A DNA stretch of 64,000 bases from Protofrankia sp963555925 (lineage in GTDB: Bacteria > Actinomycetota > Actinomycetes > Frankiales > Frankiaceae), in the NCBI GenBank assembly GCA_963555925.1, contig CAUVXJ010000106.1, forward strand, positions 1-64,000. The letters run 5' to 3'. A program made the translations under genes and the position numbers. Of this stretch, positions 1 to 10,625 are shown piece after piece. Position 1 is the stretch's first letter. Each line of letters starts with the position of its first letter. A model generated the notes under the pieces. The model saw nothing but the letters and a program-made list of their open reading frames with translations. It was not told the DNA's origin and ran no database searches.

Positions 1-489
1 ACGGTCCTCGCCCGGCTGTGCTGCGACGCCGAACTCGTCCGACTCCTCCTCGACCCCGCCGGGGTGCCGCTCGACGTCGGCCGCACCCAACGCATCGTGC
101 CCCCCGCCCTACGCCGCGCCCTGATCGCCCGCGACCGCTGCTGCACCTACCCGGGCTGTGACCGGCCACCGGGCTGGTGCGAAGCCCACCACATCATCGA
201 ATGGTCCCACGGCGGCCGCACCGCCCTGAACAACCTCGTACTGACCTGCGGCCAACATCACCGAACACTCCACCACAGCGACTGGCAGGTACAGATCGGC
301 GCCGACGGCATCCCCACATGGATCCCCCCGGGCTGGATCGACCCGACCCGCACCCCCCGACGCAACCCCTACCGCCGCACGATCCACAACACGTGGGGCG
401 GCACCGGGACCGGGACCGGCCACAGCAAACAGGCCGGTCCCGGCACACGGGACGGCCCCGGCGAGGATCTCTTCGGCGGCGTGCCCTGA
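1..489 (+). CDS. HNH endonuclease domain protein (DUF222/13E12-like), 5' end outside window
   Basis: The reading frame is open from base 1, so only the last 162 residues are present. They contain a complete HNH zinc-nuclease core: a first Cys pair (CTYPGC), then CEAHHIIEW, GG.T...N, and a final C..HH. This is the usual C-terminus of the large actinobacterial DUF222 plus HNH family (13E12 repeat proteins), where the missing N-terminal 250-300 residues would be DUF222. The tail after the nuclease core is a Gly/Thr-rich low-complexity stretch (GTGTGTG). These proteins are multicopy and often repeat-associated; their substrate is not established. Identification of the HNH core is secure. The DUF222 part is inferred because it lies upstream of the window. 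Confidence 0.85.
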   Translation, partial: TVLARLCCDAELVRLLLDPAGVPLDVGRTQRIVPPALRRALIARDRCCTYPGCDRPPGWCEAHHIIEWSHGGRTALNNLVLTCGQHHRTLHHSDWQVQIGADGIPTWIPPGWIDPTRTPRRNPYRRTIHNTWGGTGTGTGHSKQAGPGTRDGPGEDLFGGVP

Positions 490-621
490 CACCGGGTGGT
501 GGAGGCATCGTGGCCCCGGGGGGTTCACCCGTGGTTCACAGGCCGGATGACAGCCGGTCGCCGGCGGCCGGCCCGAGTCCCGTACGCGACCCCGCGACGG
601 CACGCCACGACAGGGCGCGAG

Positions 622-648
622 CTTGCACTCACCCACCTCGAGTGCTAA
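622..648 (+). promoter_or_regulatory. CIRCE operator 1 (HrcA box) upstream of groEL2
   Basis: The sequence is cTTGCACTC, nine bases, GAGTGCTAA. The right arm matches the CIRCE consensus GAGTGCTAA exactly and the left arm matches TTAGCACTC at 7 of 9 positions. HrcA is the known repressor of such sites. A possible promoter (-35 TTGCAC at 623-628, 17-nt spacer, -10 TAAACA at 646-651) overlaps the operator, which would let HrcA block RNA polymerase; that promoter is an inference. Confidence 0.85.
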
Positions 649-655
649 ACAGGAC

Positions 656-682
656 CTGGCACTCACGAGCTTCGAGTGCCAG
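656..682 (+). promoter_or_regulatory. CIRCE-like operator 2, perfect dyad
   Basis: CTGGCACTC, nine bases, GAGTGCCAG: both 9-nt arms are perfectly complementary and keep the GCACTC/GAGTGC core and N9 spacing of CIRCE. It lies seven bases after the first operator, so the pair is offset by 34 nt, about three helical turns. It is probably a second HrcA site between the promoter and the groEL2 start. Confidence 0.8.
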
Positions 683-773
683 GGCTGAGCGGCGAGGCCA
701 TCTGGCCGTCCGTCGCGGGCGTCGTCTTGGCCAGGCCATTGAACAGCCATTCCCCTGGGAGGACCCCGACACC

Positions 774-2393
<1,620 letters not shown>

Positions 2394-2459
2394 GTCCGCG
2401 GTTCGCAGTCTGAACTGGTCGTAAGCCGGCCGGTGGCAAACCGGCCGGTGGTAGAACAC

Positions 2460-2490
2460 AAGGGGCGGTCCCGTTTCGGGGCCGCCCCTT
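2460..2490 (+). terminator. Strong hairpin terminator after groEL2
   Basis: Arms 2460-2473 and 2477-2490 form a continuous 14-bp stem (AAGGGGCGG outer part, CCCG/CGGG inner part, one G-T pair) with a TTT loop. It lies 67 bases after the groEL2 stop and ends just before the ribosome binding site of the next gene, so it should isolate groEL2 transcription. Confidence 0.85.
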
Positions 2491-2523
2491 TGCCATGGCA
2501 AGATAAGTGGGAGTGTGCACCGC

Positions 2524-3336
2524 ATGACTCAGACCATGCCGCCGGCGGGCTGGTACGCCGACCCGTCCGGCAAGCACCCCTTCCGATACTGGGATGGCAG
2601 CCGGTGGACCGACCAGGTAAGTAATACCCAACCCGGGGCACCCGGCGGCGTACCCGTGCAGACCAACTACACGCCGGACCGGATCCAGCGTCAGGTACAG
2701 GAAAACGCGGGCGTGGCCCCCGTCGACGGTGGACAGGGGAGCCTGTTCACCGAACCGGTCCTCGTGGTCAACCAGAAGACCAAAATCATCGAGCTGACGA
2801 ACGAATACGCCGTGTTCGACCAGGCCGGGAACCAGATCGGATCGGTCGTGGAAGTCGGTCAGAGCACCGTCAAGAAGGCGATCCGGCTGGTCAGCTCACT
2901 CGATCAGTTCTTCACCCACCGCCTCGAGGTCCGCGACAGTGCCGGCGTTGCCCACCTCGTCCTGACCCGACCGGCAAAGGTCTTCAAGTCACGGGTGATC
3001 GTCTCTCGGCCGGACGGATTCGAGATCGGCGCAATCGTCCAACAGAACGTCTTCGGAAAGATCCGATTTGCCCTGCAGAGCGCCGGCACATCCATCGGGA
3101 TGATCAAAGCGGAAAACTGGCGGGCGTGGAACTTCTCGATCGTCGACCACACCGACACCGAGATAGCCCGGGTGACCAAGACCTGGGAGGGTCTGGCCCG
3201 CGCGCTGTTCACCACCGCCGACAACTACGTGGTGCAGATCCACCGGCCCCTTGCCGACCCGCTGCGCAGCCTGGTGGTCGCCTCCGCCCTGACCATCGAT
3301 ACCGCTCTGAAGCAGGACTCCCGCGGCCTCGGCTGA
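2524..3336 (+). CDS. DUF2510 and phospholipid scramblase-like (LURP-one-related) protein
   Basis: The protein has 270 residues. The N-terminus is a DUF2510 module (PPAGWYADPSG....YWDG..WTDQV), a short Trp-rich domain common at the ends of actinobacterial membrane-associated proteins. After a linker, residues about 75-265 form a scramblase/Tubby-like beta-barrel (FTEPVLVVNQKTKIIEL, YAVFDQAGNQIGSV, LEVRDSAGV, FGKIRFAL). In bacteria this family has no settled function, and lipid scrambling is not demonstrated. ATG 2524 is chosen because GGGAG ends ten bases before it; a GTG nine bases upstream would sit directly on that site. The gene stands alone between the groEL2 terminator and an Uma2 gene. 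Confidence 0.85.
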   Translation: MTQTMPPAGWYADPSGKHPFRYWDGSRWTDQVSNTQPGAPGGVPVQTNYTPDRIQRQVQENAGVAPVDGGQGSLFTEPVLVVNQKTKIIELTNEYAVFDQAGNQIGSVVEVGQSTVKKAIRLVSSLDQFFTHRLEVRDSAGVAHLVLTRPAKVFKSRVIVSRPDGFEIGAIVQQNVFGKIRFALQSAGTSIGMIKAENWRAWNFSIVDHTDTEIARVTKTWEGLARALFTTADNYVVQIHRPLADPLRSLVVASALTIDTALKQDSRGLG

Positions 3337-3459
3337 GCGCGGGCCGTAGACCACGGAATCCGGTCGCCGGGAGTGAAGGTTTCGACAGTCGCAGCTGGAA
3401 GCGGCACCATTACTGGCGTGATCCAGCCTGGTTCCGCGTCACGTTCGCGCCGCCCCACC

Positions 3460-4011
3460 ATGGTGCTGCCCACCCCCCCGCTCACCGTCGCAGACCTCGA
3501 CGAGTTCGGCCTTGAGGATCCGCGCTTCGACCTCATCGACGGGATGTGCCTGGTCCGTGCGTGGCCGACGCCGCTGGAGACCAGGGTGACCAAACGTCTC
3601 GTCCGACTGCTCGTCGAGGTGACCCCCGCGCACATGCGCGTCCACACCCGGGGGGTGAGCCTTCGGATCGAGCCCCGAAGCGAGATCGTGCCCGACATCA
3701 TCGTGGCGGCGGCGGGCGACGACGACCGTCCCCGCCGCATCACCGACCTGCCTCTGCTGGTCGTGGAGGTCGCCGAGCTCAGCAACCGGCGCTACGACCG
3801 GACCCTGAAGTTCGACGTCTATCGCGACCGCGGTGTCCCCAGTTGCTGGCTGGTCGACCCCGACACCCCGGCTATCGACGCCTACGATCTCGTCGACGGA
3901 ACCTACGTCCAGGTCGGGTCCGCGACCGGGCCCCAGGAACTCCGGGTGACCTGCCCGGTTGCCTGCACGATCATCCCGGCAACCCTGATCGACCCCCCGC
4001 ATCCAGAGTGA
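3460..4011 (+). CDS. Uma2 family endonuclease-like protein (DUF820)
   Basis: The protein has 183 residues and follows the Uma2 pattern of a PD-(D/E)XK-like fold: LTVADLDEFGLEDPRFDLIDG at the start, VPDIIVAAAGDD, then LLVVEVAEL (candidate catalytic E) and RTLKFDVYRDRGVPSCWLVDP. Family members are abundant in actinobacteria and cyanobacteria; nuclease activity is inferred from the fold and the cellular role is unknown. The start is uncertain: ATG 3460 fits the family N-terminus but lacks a clear ribosome binding site, while in-frame GTG codons at 3418 and 3373 would add 14 or 29 residues. It converges on the helicase gene with only 17 bases between stops. Confidence 0.85.
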   Translation: MVLPTPPLTVADLDEFGLEDPRFDLIDGMCLVRAWPTPLETRVTKRLVRLLVEVTPAHMRVHTRGVSLRIEPRSEIVPDIIVAAAGDDDRPRRITDLPLLVVEVAELSNRRYDRTLKFDVYRDRGVPSCWLVDPDTPAIDAYDLVDGTYVQVGSATGPQELRVTCPVACTIIPATLIDPPHPE

Positions 4012-4028
4012 CGGTTCTCTCCGGACGG

Positions 4029-5693
4029 TTATGTCGGGTCGGGAATGTCGTCGGCATCGGGAATGTCGTCGGCGTCGACGATGGTGTAGGCGTAGCCCTG
4101 CTCGGCCAGGAAGCGCTGTCGGTGCGCGGCGTACTCCTGGTCGATCGTGTCCCGGGAGACCACCGTGTAGAAATGCGCGCCGCGGCCGTCCGCCTTGGGG
4201 CGCAGCACCCGTCCGAGGCGCTGCGCCTCCTCCTGGCGTGACCCGAAGGTACCGCTGACCTGGATGGCGACACCCGCTTCGGGCAGGTCGATCGACACGT
4301 TGGCGACCTTTGAGACGACCAGGGTCCGGATCTCCCCGGTGCGGAACGCCTCGAACAGGCGCTCGCGTTCCCGGTTACGGGTCGACCCCTGGATGACCGG
4401 GGCACCGAGCAACTCGCCAAGATGATCAAGCTGGTCAAGGTAGGCGCCGATGACGAGCACCCGATCCCCTGCGTGCCGTTCGACCAACCGTCGCACGACC
4501 GCCCGCTTGCTGTACGCGGTAGCGCACATCCGGTAGCGCTCCTCGGCCTCCGCAACGGCGTAGGCCATCCGCTCGTCCTCGGTGAGGGTCACCCGCACCT
4601 CGGTGCACTCGGCCGGGGCGATCCAGCCCTGGGCCTCGATCTCACGCCACGGCGCGTCGTACCGTTTGGGGCCGATCAGGGAGAAGACGTCGCCCTCCCG
4701 ACCGTCCTCACGGACCAGCGTGGCGGTCAGGCCGAGCCGCCGCCGGGACTGGATGTCAGCGGTCATCCGAAAGACCGGCGCCGGCAGCAGGTGCACCTCG
4801 TCGTAGACGATCAGACCCCAGTCGCGGGCGCCGAACAGGTCCAGATGCAGATACTCGCCCTTGCGACGGGCGGTCATCACCTGATATGTGGCGATCGTGA
4901 CGGGTCGGATCTCCTTGCGTTCACCCGAGTACTCGCCGATCTCGTCCTCGGTGAGTGATGTCCGCTTCAGCAGCTCCGTGCGCCACTGCCGGCCGGCCAC
5001 CGTGTTGGTGACCAGGATGAGCGTGGTGGTACCGGCGTGGGCCATGGCCGCGGCACCGACGATGGTCTTGCCGGCGCCGCTGGGCAGCACCACCACGCCC
5101 GAGCCACCCTCCCAGAACCCCGCCACCGCGCCCTTCTGGTACCCGCGCAGCTCCCAGCCGTCCTGGCGCAGTTCGATCGGGTGCGCCTCGCCGTCGACAT
5201 AACCGGCGAGGTCCTCCGCCGGCCAGCCGATCTTGAGCAACGCCTGCTTGAGCCGTCCCCGCTCGGACGGGTGCACCGCGACGGTGTCCTCATCCAGCCG
5301 CTGGCCCAACAACGGCGAGACCTTCTTGGACCGGATGACCTCGGCGAGCACCGCACGGTCGACGGTCCGCAGGACCAAGCCTCGCTGCGGGTCGTTCTCC
5401 AGCCGTAGCCGGCCGTAACGGTCCATGGTGTCGGCGATGTCGACCAGCAGCGCGTGCGGGACCGCGTAGCGGGAGAAGCGGACGAGTGCGTCAACGACCT
5501 GTTCGGCGTCATGACCGGCAGCGCGGGCATTCCAGAGCGCCAGCGGAGTGACCCGGTAGGTGTGGACGTGCTCGGGGGAGCGTTCCAGCTCCGCGAACGG
5601 GGCGATCGCGGCCCGCGCCTCGCCAGCCATCGGATGGTCGACTTCCAACAACAGGGTCTTGTCGGACTGGACGATCAACGGACCATCGGCCAC
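4029..5693 (-). CDS. XPB-like DNA repair helicase (superfamily 2)
   Basis: This 554-residue SF2 helicase matches bacterial XPB: an N-terminal XPB damage-recognition-like region (1-180), Walker A PSGAGKT at 204-210, DEVH box at 298-301, motif III TAT at 323-325, and motif VI QRLGRVLR at 491-498. Bacterial XPB is an ATP-dependent 3'-5' DNA unwinding/annealing enzyme linked to excision repair. The GTG start at 5693 follows GGACGGTGAG. The C-terminus ends with a short repeated acidic peptide (DADDIP twice), encoded by a 15-nt duplication at 4033-4080. The helicase-associated gene lies just upstream on the same strand, an arrangement common in actinobacteria. Confidence 0.95.
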   Translation of the reverse strand: MADGPLIVQSDKTLLLEVDHPMAGEARAAIAPFAELERSPEHVHTYRVTPLALWNARAAGHDAEQVVDALVRFSRYAVPHALLVDIADTMDRYGRLRLENDPQRGLVLRTVDRAVLAEVIRSKKVSPLLGQRLDEDTVAVHPSERGRLKQALLKIGWPAEDLAGYVDGEAHPIELRQDGWELRGYQKGAVAGFWEGGSGVVVLPSGAGKTIVGAAAMAHAGTTTLILVTNTVAGRQWRTELLKRTSLTEDEIGEYSGERKEIRPVTIATYQVMTARRKGEYLHLDLFGARDWGLIVYDEVHLLPAPVFRMTADIQSRRRLGLTATLVREDGREGDVFSLIGPKRYDAPWREIEAQGWIAPAECTEVRVTLTEDERMAYAVAEAEERYRMCATAYSKRAVVRRLVERHAGDRVLVIGAYLDQLDHLGELLGAPVIQGSTRNRERERLFEAFRTGEIRTLVVSKVANVSIDLPEAGVAIQVSGTFGSRQEEAQRLGRVLRPKADGRGAHFYTVVSRDTIDQEYAAHRQRFLAEQGYAYTIVDADDIPDADDIPDPT

Positions 5694-5784
5694 TTCTCAC
5701 CGTCCTTTCACGATTCCTCACGGCCTCTGGACGCGCGACGAAAGCCATGATCGCACACCCTGAGGATTCCATCGGGTCGCGCAG

Positions 5785-5837
5785 CGAACTGCTACGTACC
5801 GAACTGCTACGTACCGAACTGCTACATACCGAACTGC
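5785..5837. repeat. 15-bp tandem repeat between the two helicase genes
   Basis: About 3.5 copies of CGAACTGCTACGTAC (one copy with ACATAC) fill part of the 258-bp gap between the helicase-associated gene and the XPB gene. Each unit contains the palindrome GTAC. No promoter elements are obvious in it, but any promoter for the XPB gene would lie in or beside this array. Confidence 0.8.
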
Positions 5838-5951
5838 AGCGAAATTCGTCGGCCGTACCAACCCGTATCGAACCAGTCCGCCGATTCTCGCATGGTCGCC
5901 GAGGGCCGCGACGGACGCCTCGCGAAGTACCGACGACCGATCCGGTTACCG

Positions 5952-8564
5952 TCACGGCAGGTCGGCAACGTCCTCCGGATCCATGAATTCAGGGTATTGC
6001 TGGTCCGGTACGGACATCGGCCCGACAGTGCCGGTGCCGGCAAGGGCACCGGCCAGGTCACCACCGGTAGCGCCTGGCATTGCGCCCGCGACCCCCAACT
6101 CATACGACCAGTCGTAACCGGCGGACCCACCGGCCGGGAGTACATCTTCGACATCCATGACACCGGTGACACGGTGCAGTGCGAAGCGCCGGGTCGCCGT
6201 GGCACGCTCATCCCACGCGGTCACCCAGCCACCGTCGACAATCATGGGACGAACAATATGTTCACTAGATTTTCCCTGCTGGTCAACATACCCGAGCAGC
6301 ATCCGCCGGCCGCTGCGTGCCGCTCCCTGCAGGCTCAGCAGCATCAGCGGAGCCGACCGCACCATCCCGTCGGACACGGAGCCGATCACGGCGCTGGCCA
6401 CCCGGGCCGCTCGGGCGCTGTCGTCTCCCCGACGGATCATCCGCACCACGCCCCGGACCTGCTCGTTGCGGGCACCCGCGGCGTCCACGGTGTTCGGGCG
6501 CGGGCGGCCGGGCGTTCTGTGCACCTCGGGTCGGCTGAGTACCACGCGTCCGTCCGGTCCTTCGCCGACCGGAGCGAACCCGGCTACGCGCAGGCCCTCC
6601 AACAACTTGGGCATGGGTAGCGATGAGATCACCACGGTGGGCGCGACCCGCCGCAGCCCGAGGGTCTGAGTCCGCCGCGACGCGACCACCTCGGAGAGCA
6701 CCGCGGTGTCGTCGCAGCGCAGATAGGCCGCGGCCGGCCCGGCCCGCAACCGGCCGTGGCGACGGGCGACGTCATCCACGAGGTAGTCCAGCGCCTGCGG
6801 GACGCCCCCGCGGGCGACGCGGGCAAGAAAGTCGCGGATGTCCTCGGCGACCCGACCGGCGTCCAGAGCACGCCGCAGGGACGCTTCGGAGAACCGGAAG
6901 ACCGTTGCCGCGCCGGACGACTCGACATCGGCCATCTGGGTGAGCTCCGCGGCGATCTCCGGCACCAGCGGACCCGGCGCCACAGCGGTGAGGTCGGCCT
7001 GTACCAGCAGTTCGCTGACGGGCTCAGGCAACATCGGGCTGAGCGCGGCAGCGAGGTCGAAGCGGCGGGTCGCGGCCCCGTCGGCCGCCTCGCCACCGAC
7101 CAGCGCCCGCCCGGCCGCTGACAACGCGCCGCGTCCGGTGACACCCAGCAGATCCGCCTCGGCGGACGTCCAGTCGATCATCCGGTCCAGCAACGGCCCA
7201 CCGCGGCGGGGCAGCCGCCACGCAAGCAGGGCGCGCACCGACTCGGGCGTCGGTGCAAGCCCCGCCGGAGCTGCCGCGAAGGCGTCCAGCACGAGGCGGC
7301 GCAGCTCTGGCGCGTTCTGGCGGCGCAGCTCCACGGAGAGCGCGGCAACCTGACGGCCCTTGTCGTCGCGCTCCCCCACCAGACCGGGCATCTGGGGGGA
7401 GCTCAGCCACGCCTGGACCAACGTGGCCCAACGCATCGCGGGGGTCTCCACACACCACCGGTCGTAGGCGGTCGTAGGCATGATCATGACATCCGCGCCG
7501 GGCGCATTGTCGACCAGCCCGGCCGCATAGGCGATCTCGATCACCAGCGCCGCGGCCGGTTCGGCGACGTCAAGAAGCCTCGCGGCCGCGCGGAAGTCCC
7601 GGACGCTCAGACCCCCGGTGCGCAACGGGGTGGGCGGGGTCGCACCCCAGGCTTCCAGCAGCGCCGTCACCAGACGGATCATCGTGTCAGCGGCGAGGGC
7701 GGCCGTGCCGTCCACCTGGCCGAGATCAACGGTCTTGCCGGTGAGCGCCGGCGGTTCGCGATGCAACGTCCCGACCGGATGGTCACCGCGCAGGGCGAGC
7801 CCGACTTCCCGCGGAAGCTCGACCGTGGTCTCCTCGACGCCGATCAGCAGACCCCGGGCCAGCAGTTGCTCCACCGGCGTGCGGGCGTCAGACGCATGAA
7901 GCAGCCGTCTCGCGTCGCCCGTGTGCCCGAGCGCCGGCCCGGCGGCGAGCCGCTCAAGGAGCTGACGGGCCCGCGGACCGCACTCCTCGACGAGGGTCGC
8001 CACCCGCTCCGGCACGTCCAGGGCGGCGCTGAGCTCGTCGAGGATGGAGCCGCGCCCGGCTCCACCGCGGTCGCGTTGGGCGGCGACCCCGACCGCCAGC
8101 GCGAGCCGTACGAGATGCGTGTGCCGGTGACCGGACAGGCAGGCACGTAGTGGCCGACCAAGGCCGAGCGGACGCTCACCGACAAGGTCGCGGACCATTG
8201 CGACAAGCCGAATGGCACTGTCATCCCCCCAGATCAGGGCACGTTCGCGCAATGTCGCCACGGGCACCGCCACATCCGAGGTCCCGCAGAACCTGACGAG
8301 GTCCTCGACACTCACCGGCGATGGAAGCAGCGTCAGTGCCTCGCAGACCTCCAGGGTGAACGTGTCGAGTCGCTCAAGCGCGCGGGTCACGCTCACCCGG
8401 ATCTCCAGACGGGCGGCGAGGATGTCGAAGTCGGGCGGTGGTGGCGTGGCCAGATCCGGACGCAGGGCGAGCAGCCGAGTGAGCGCGTCGTCCGAAAGGC
8501 CCCGCAACCACCCGGCCAGGGTGGAGGAGACGTCAGGGCCGTCCGCCGGCATGGGCACCCTCAC
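5952..8564 (-). CDS. Helicase-associated (XPB/Ssl2-like, helicase C-terminal domain) protein
   Basis: This 870-residue protein belongs to the large actinobacterial family named helicase-associated or XPB/Ssl2-like helicase domain protein. No Walker motifs are present, so it is not itself a helicase. The N-terminus (SSTLAGWLRGLSDDALTRLLALRPDL) is typical. The middle is helical and Leu/Ala/Arg-rich. The C-terminal 150 residues hold a VVISSLPMPKLLEGLRVAGFAP segment and a WYL-like part (LLGYVDQQGKSSEHIVRPMIVDGGWVTAWDE). It probably partners the XPB helicase encoded just downstream. GTG 8564 is taken as start; ATG 8552 is an in-frame alternative four codons in. Confidence 0.88.
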   Translation of the reverse strand: MRVPMPADGPDVSSTLAGWLRGLSDDALTRLLALRPDLATPPPPDFDILAARLEIRVSVTRALERLDTFTLEVCEALTLLPSPVSVEDLVRFCGTSDVAVPVATLRERALIWGDDSAIRLVAMVRDLVGERPLGLGRPLRACLSGHRHTHLVRLALAVGVAAQRDRGGAGRGSILDELSAALDVPERVATLVEECGPRARQLLERLAAGPALGHTGDARRLLHASDARTPVEQLLARGLLIGVEETTVELPREVGLALRGDHPVGTLHREPPALTGKTVDLGQVDGTAALAADTMIRLVTALLEAWGATPPTPLRTGGLSVRDFRAAARLLDVAEPAAALVIEIAYAAGLVDNAPGADVMIMPTTAYDRWCVETPAMRWATLVQAWLSSPQMPGLVGERDDKGRQVAALSVELRRQNAPELRRLVLDAFAAAPAGLAPTPESVRALLAWRLPRRGGPLLDRMIDWTSAEADLLGVTGRGALSAAGRALVGGEAADGAATRRFDLAAALSPMLPEPVSELLVQADLTAVAPGPLVPEIAAELTQMADVESSGAATVFRFSEASLRRALDAGRVAEDIRDFLARVARGGVPQALDYLVDDVARRHGRLRAGPAAAYLRCDDTAVLSEVVASRRTQTLGLRRVAPTVVISSLPMPKLLEGLRVAGFAPVGEGPDGRVVLSRPEVHRTPGRPRPNTVDAAGARNEQVRGVVRMIRRGDDSARAARVASAVIGSVSDGMVRSAPLMLLSLQGAARSGRRMLLGYVDQQGKSSEHIVRPMIVDGGWVTAWDERATATRRFALHRVTGVMDVEDVLPAGGSAGYDWSYELGVAGAMPGATGGDLAGALAGTGTVGPMSVPDQQYPEFMDPEDVADLP

Positions 8565-8599
8565 AACGGTAGCCGGCCGGGCGCGGGGTCCGGCACGCC

Positions 8600-9172
8600 C
8601 TACCGCCTGTCGTGGTCGGATTCGTCGACCACCGGTAGCGAAACCGATGGGAAAAACAGACCGACACCGACCTCGGCCGTGCCCACCTGATCGAGAACCC
8701 AGCCGCCGCTGACATCGAACCGGAGCACGGCCACCGCCGGATCAAGATCAAATTCGCACGGTAGAAGCGCTGCGAACGCCCAGTCCGGCGGGCCGATCGA
8801 AATTCTGATCGAGGTCACCTGCAGTCGACCCGGTGGGATGAGTGCGACCAGCGGGCTCGCGAAGACCGCCTGTGCTATCGCGTCGATCTCGTCCGCTGTC
8901 GGCGCCCGACCGGGCGGAACGGGAAACACGTTGTGATCAAATACGCCGGCGGGGACCCCCGCGGAATCATCGACATCGGCGCTTCCGGTATCGACCCTGT
9001 CAACATCAACGCTGCCGGCATCGACCCTGCCGGCATCGGTGGCGCAGGTGTCCGCCGTCCGCCGGGCAACGGGACGGATGACACGTGGACCAGCGCCGTG
9101 TCGAGGTGCGGAATGTGGACGCACAGGCTCTCCTGCCGCGAGTGACAGGCTGCGACGATACCCAGCCGACAT
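8600..9172 (-). CDS. Hypothetical protein, 190 aa
   Basis: I do not recognise this protein. From ATG 9172 it has an Arg-rich N-terminus, then a low-complexity Asp/Val/Gly stretch made of repeated short units (DAGRVDAGSVDVDRVD), then a compact, better-behaved C-terminal 100 residues (PTADEIDAIAQAVFASPLVALIPPGRL...) that look like a folded domain with alternating hydrophobic strands. No signal peptide or membrane segment is evident. The frame is open for 114 codons further upstream, but that extension has an unusual composition and crosses AT-rich DNA. It ends 35 bases before the helicase-associated gene on the same strand, so cotranscription is possible. Confidence 0.6.
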   Translation of the reverse strand: MSAGYRRSLSLAAGEPVRPHSAPRHGAGPRVIRPVARRTADTCATDAGRVDAGSVDVDRVDTGSADVDDSAGVPAGVFDHNVFPVPPGRAPTADEIDAIAQAVFASPLVALIPPGRLQVTSIRISIGPPDWAFAALLPCEFDLDPAVAVLRFDVSGGWVLDQVGTAEVGVGLFFPSVSLPVVDESDHDRR

Positions 9173-9386
9173 CACGTGAAGCCGCACTTCCTGTGACAGA
9201 GTGCGACAGACCCGTCGATGCAGATTCCACACGGGCGAGCCTCCAAACGCAAGAGTCTGACGCCAAATGCTTGTCGCAACAGTAGAGCATGAACCGAAAA
9301 CCTGACTCGATGCACCTTTTAAGCTGTTCTTCTGCTTCATCCGGATGTCGGCTGTATACCGCCGCCCACTATTGCGATGCAGCGGA

Positions 9387-10451
9387 TCAACGTAACTTCT
9401 CCACACCGTCGACCAGGAACGCCAGATGATGATCACGCGCCCAGGTTCCGACCCGGGACAGTGCAGGCGCAGACCCCGGCGACGCGAGCGCCTGCCCGAT
9501 GGAGAAGCCGACAATCATGAAAACCGCGGCGACGAACACGGTCAGCACGATCATGGCCGGACGTCTGCGCGAGGTGCGTCCGCGGGTTCCCGTACCCGCG
9601 GATCGCCCCTTGTCCGACGGTGCCTCCGCACTGGCCTGAGCCCTACCATCCTGAGCCTTGGCTGTCTGAGCCGGCCTGACCGGCCGGGAACCCCTACCGC
9701 TGGTCCCACCACCCGCCGTGGCCCGACCTTCGGCGACCCGAGCTTCCCTCGCCCGACCTTCGGCGACCCGAGCTTCGGCGACCCGAGCTTCGGCGACCCG
9801 AGCTTCGGTGGCCCGCGGGCGCCGCGCGGCGCTACCTGACCTGTCGTCATCCCCGGGGAGCGTGGCGAACCGGTCGGTGGCACCGGCCTCCTCCCGATCA
9901 GCCCGATAGATCCGATCAGCCTGCTTCGTCCGATCCGAGAACGGATCAAAACCCTCCGTCGGTGGGCCGGTGTAGGGCCTCGGCCCGGTGGCGGTCCCCG
10001 CCGCAGCACCCGGCCCGGGAGCGCCGCCCGAGGACGAGTCGGTGGGCGGCCGGTCGGAGCCGGGCGGCCGGTCGGAGCCGGGCGGCCCGGGTGACCCGGC
10101 CCGCCCGGACAACGTGCCGAAAGCCACCAGATGCCGGCCTGCGCTGACCGGTCGCCCGGGGCGACTCCGGTCACCCGCAGCACCCGCAGCACCCGGCCGG
10201 ACCGCTTGCCGGCCAGGTGGGTAGCCGGGCGCGCCCGGTGCCGGTGTGCCGGGCAGTTGTCCAACCTCAGGCAGGGAGCCGGGAATCGGGGGACGCGGCC
10301 CGCTTGGCTCCTGATACCGCGGGTGCCCCAGCTCCCCGGGTCGCCACGTCGTGTCATCGTCCCCGGGCGGGACGCCACGCGGATTCACCCACGGGTCGCC
10401 TCGATGATCATCTCGTCGGTCGCCCCGGGGCTCGGGGTCTCCTCGGACCAC
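9387..10451 (-). CDS. Pro/Gly-rich protein with one C-terminal membrane segment; possible stub of a phosphodiester glycosidase
   Basis: The 354-residue product has about 290 residues of disordered Pro/Gly/Arg-rich sequence including a perfect ARVAE-type repeat, then one membrane helix (MIVLTVFVAAVFMIVGFSIGQALA) and only about 30 residues outside (SRVGTWARDHHLAFLVDGVEKLR), after which it stops. The ending resembles, from memory, the segment just after the membrane anchor of actinobacterial phosphodiester glycosidases (W.RDH.L...V...E), which would continue for some 300 residues. The next gene upstream on this strand is a GT2-GtrA glycosyltransferase, a frequent neighbour of those enzymes. I therefore suspect a truncated gene, but translation past the stop shows no glycosidase-like sequence, so it may simply be a short membrane protein. 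Confidence 0.55.
   Translation of the reverse strand: MVRGDPEPRGDRRDDHRGDPWVNPRGVPPGDDDTTWRPGELGHPRYQEPSGPRPPIPGSLPEVGQLPGTPAPGAPGYPPGRQAVRPGAAGAAGDRSRPGRPVSAGRHLVAFGTLSGRAGSPGPPGSDRPPGSDRPPTDSSSGGAPGPGAAAGTATGPRPYTGPPTEGFDPFSDRTKQADRIYRADREEAGATDRFATLPGDDDRSGSAARRPRATEARVAEARVAEARVAEGRAREARVAEGRATAGGGTSGRGSRPVRPAQTAKAQDGRAQASAEAPSDKGRSAGTGTRGRTSRRRPAMIVLTVFVAAVFMIVGFSIGQALASPGSAPALSRVGTWARDHHLAFLVDGVEKLR
9728..9812. repeat. 15-bp in-frame tandem repeat inside a Pro/Gly-rich gene
   Basis: The unit CTTCGGCGACCCGAG recurs about five to six times with minor variants. It is in frame on the minus strand and encodes repeated ARVAE/GRARE pentapeptides in a disordered region, so copy-number change would not disrupt the frame. 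Confidence 0.8.
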
Positions 10452-10625
10452 GCGGGCATCCTCCGGTCACACACGCACGGCGGTGGTTGTGTCGATGTCG
10501 TTAGAACAGCGAGATTCAGCGTATCCGTAACAGGTTTCAACGGCACAACACACCCCGTCCCAACACCACAGCGCACACGGATGGATCTTCACTGTGACCT
10601 AAGTGGTCGGCGCTGGAAGTTGGTC

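Noticed and set aside
177..773. Long N-terminal extension of the groEL reading frame (about 200 codons)
   Set aside because: It is Arg/Pro-rich, overlaps the HNH gene in another frame and runs through both CIRCE operators; the family start is at 774.
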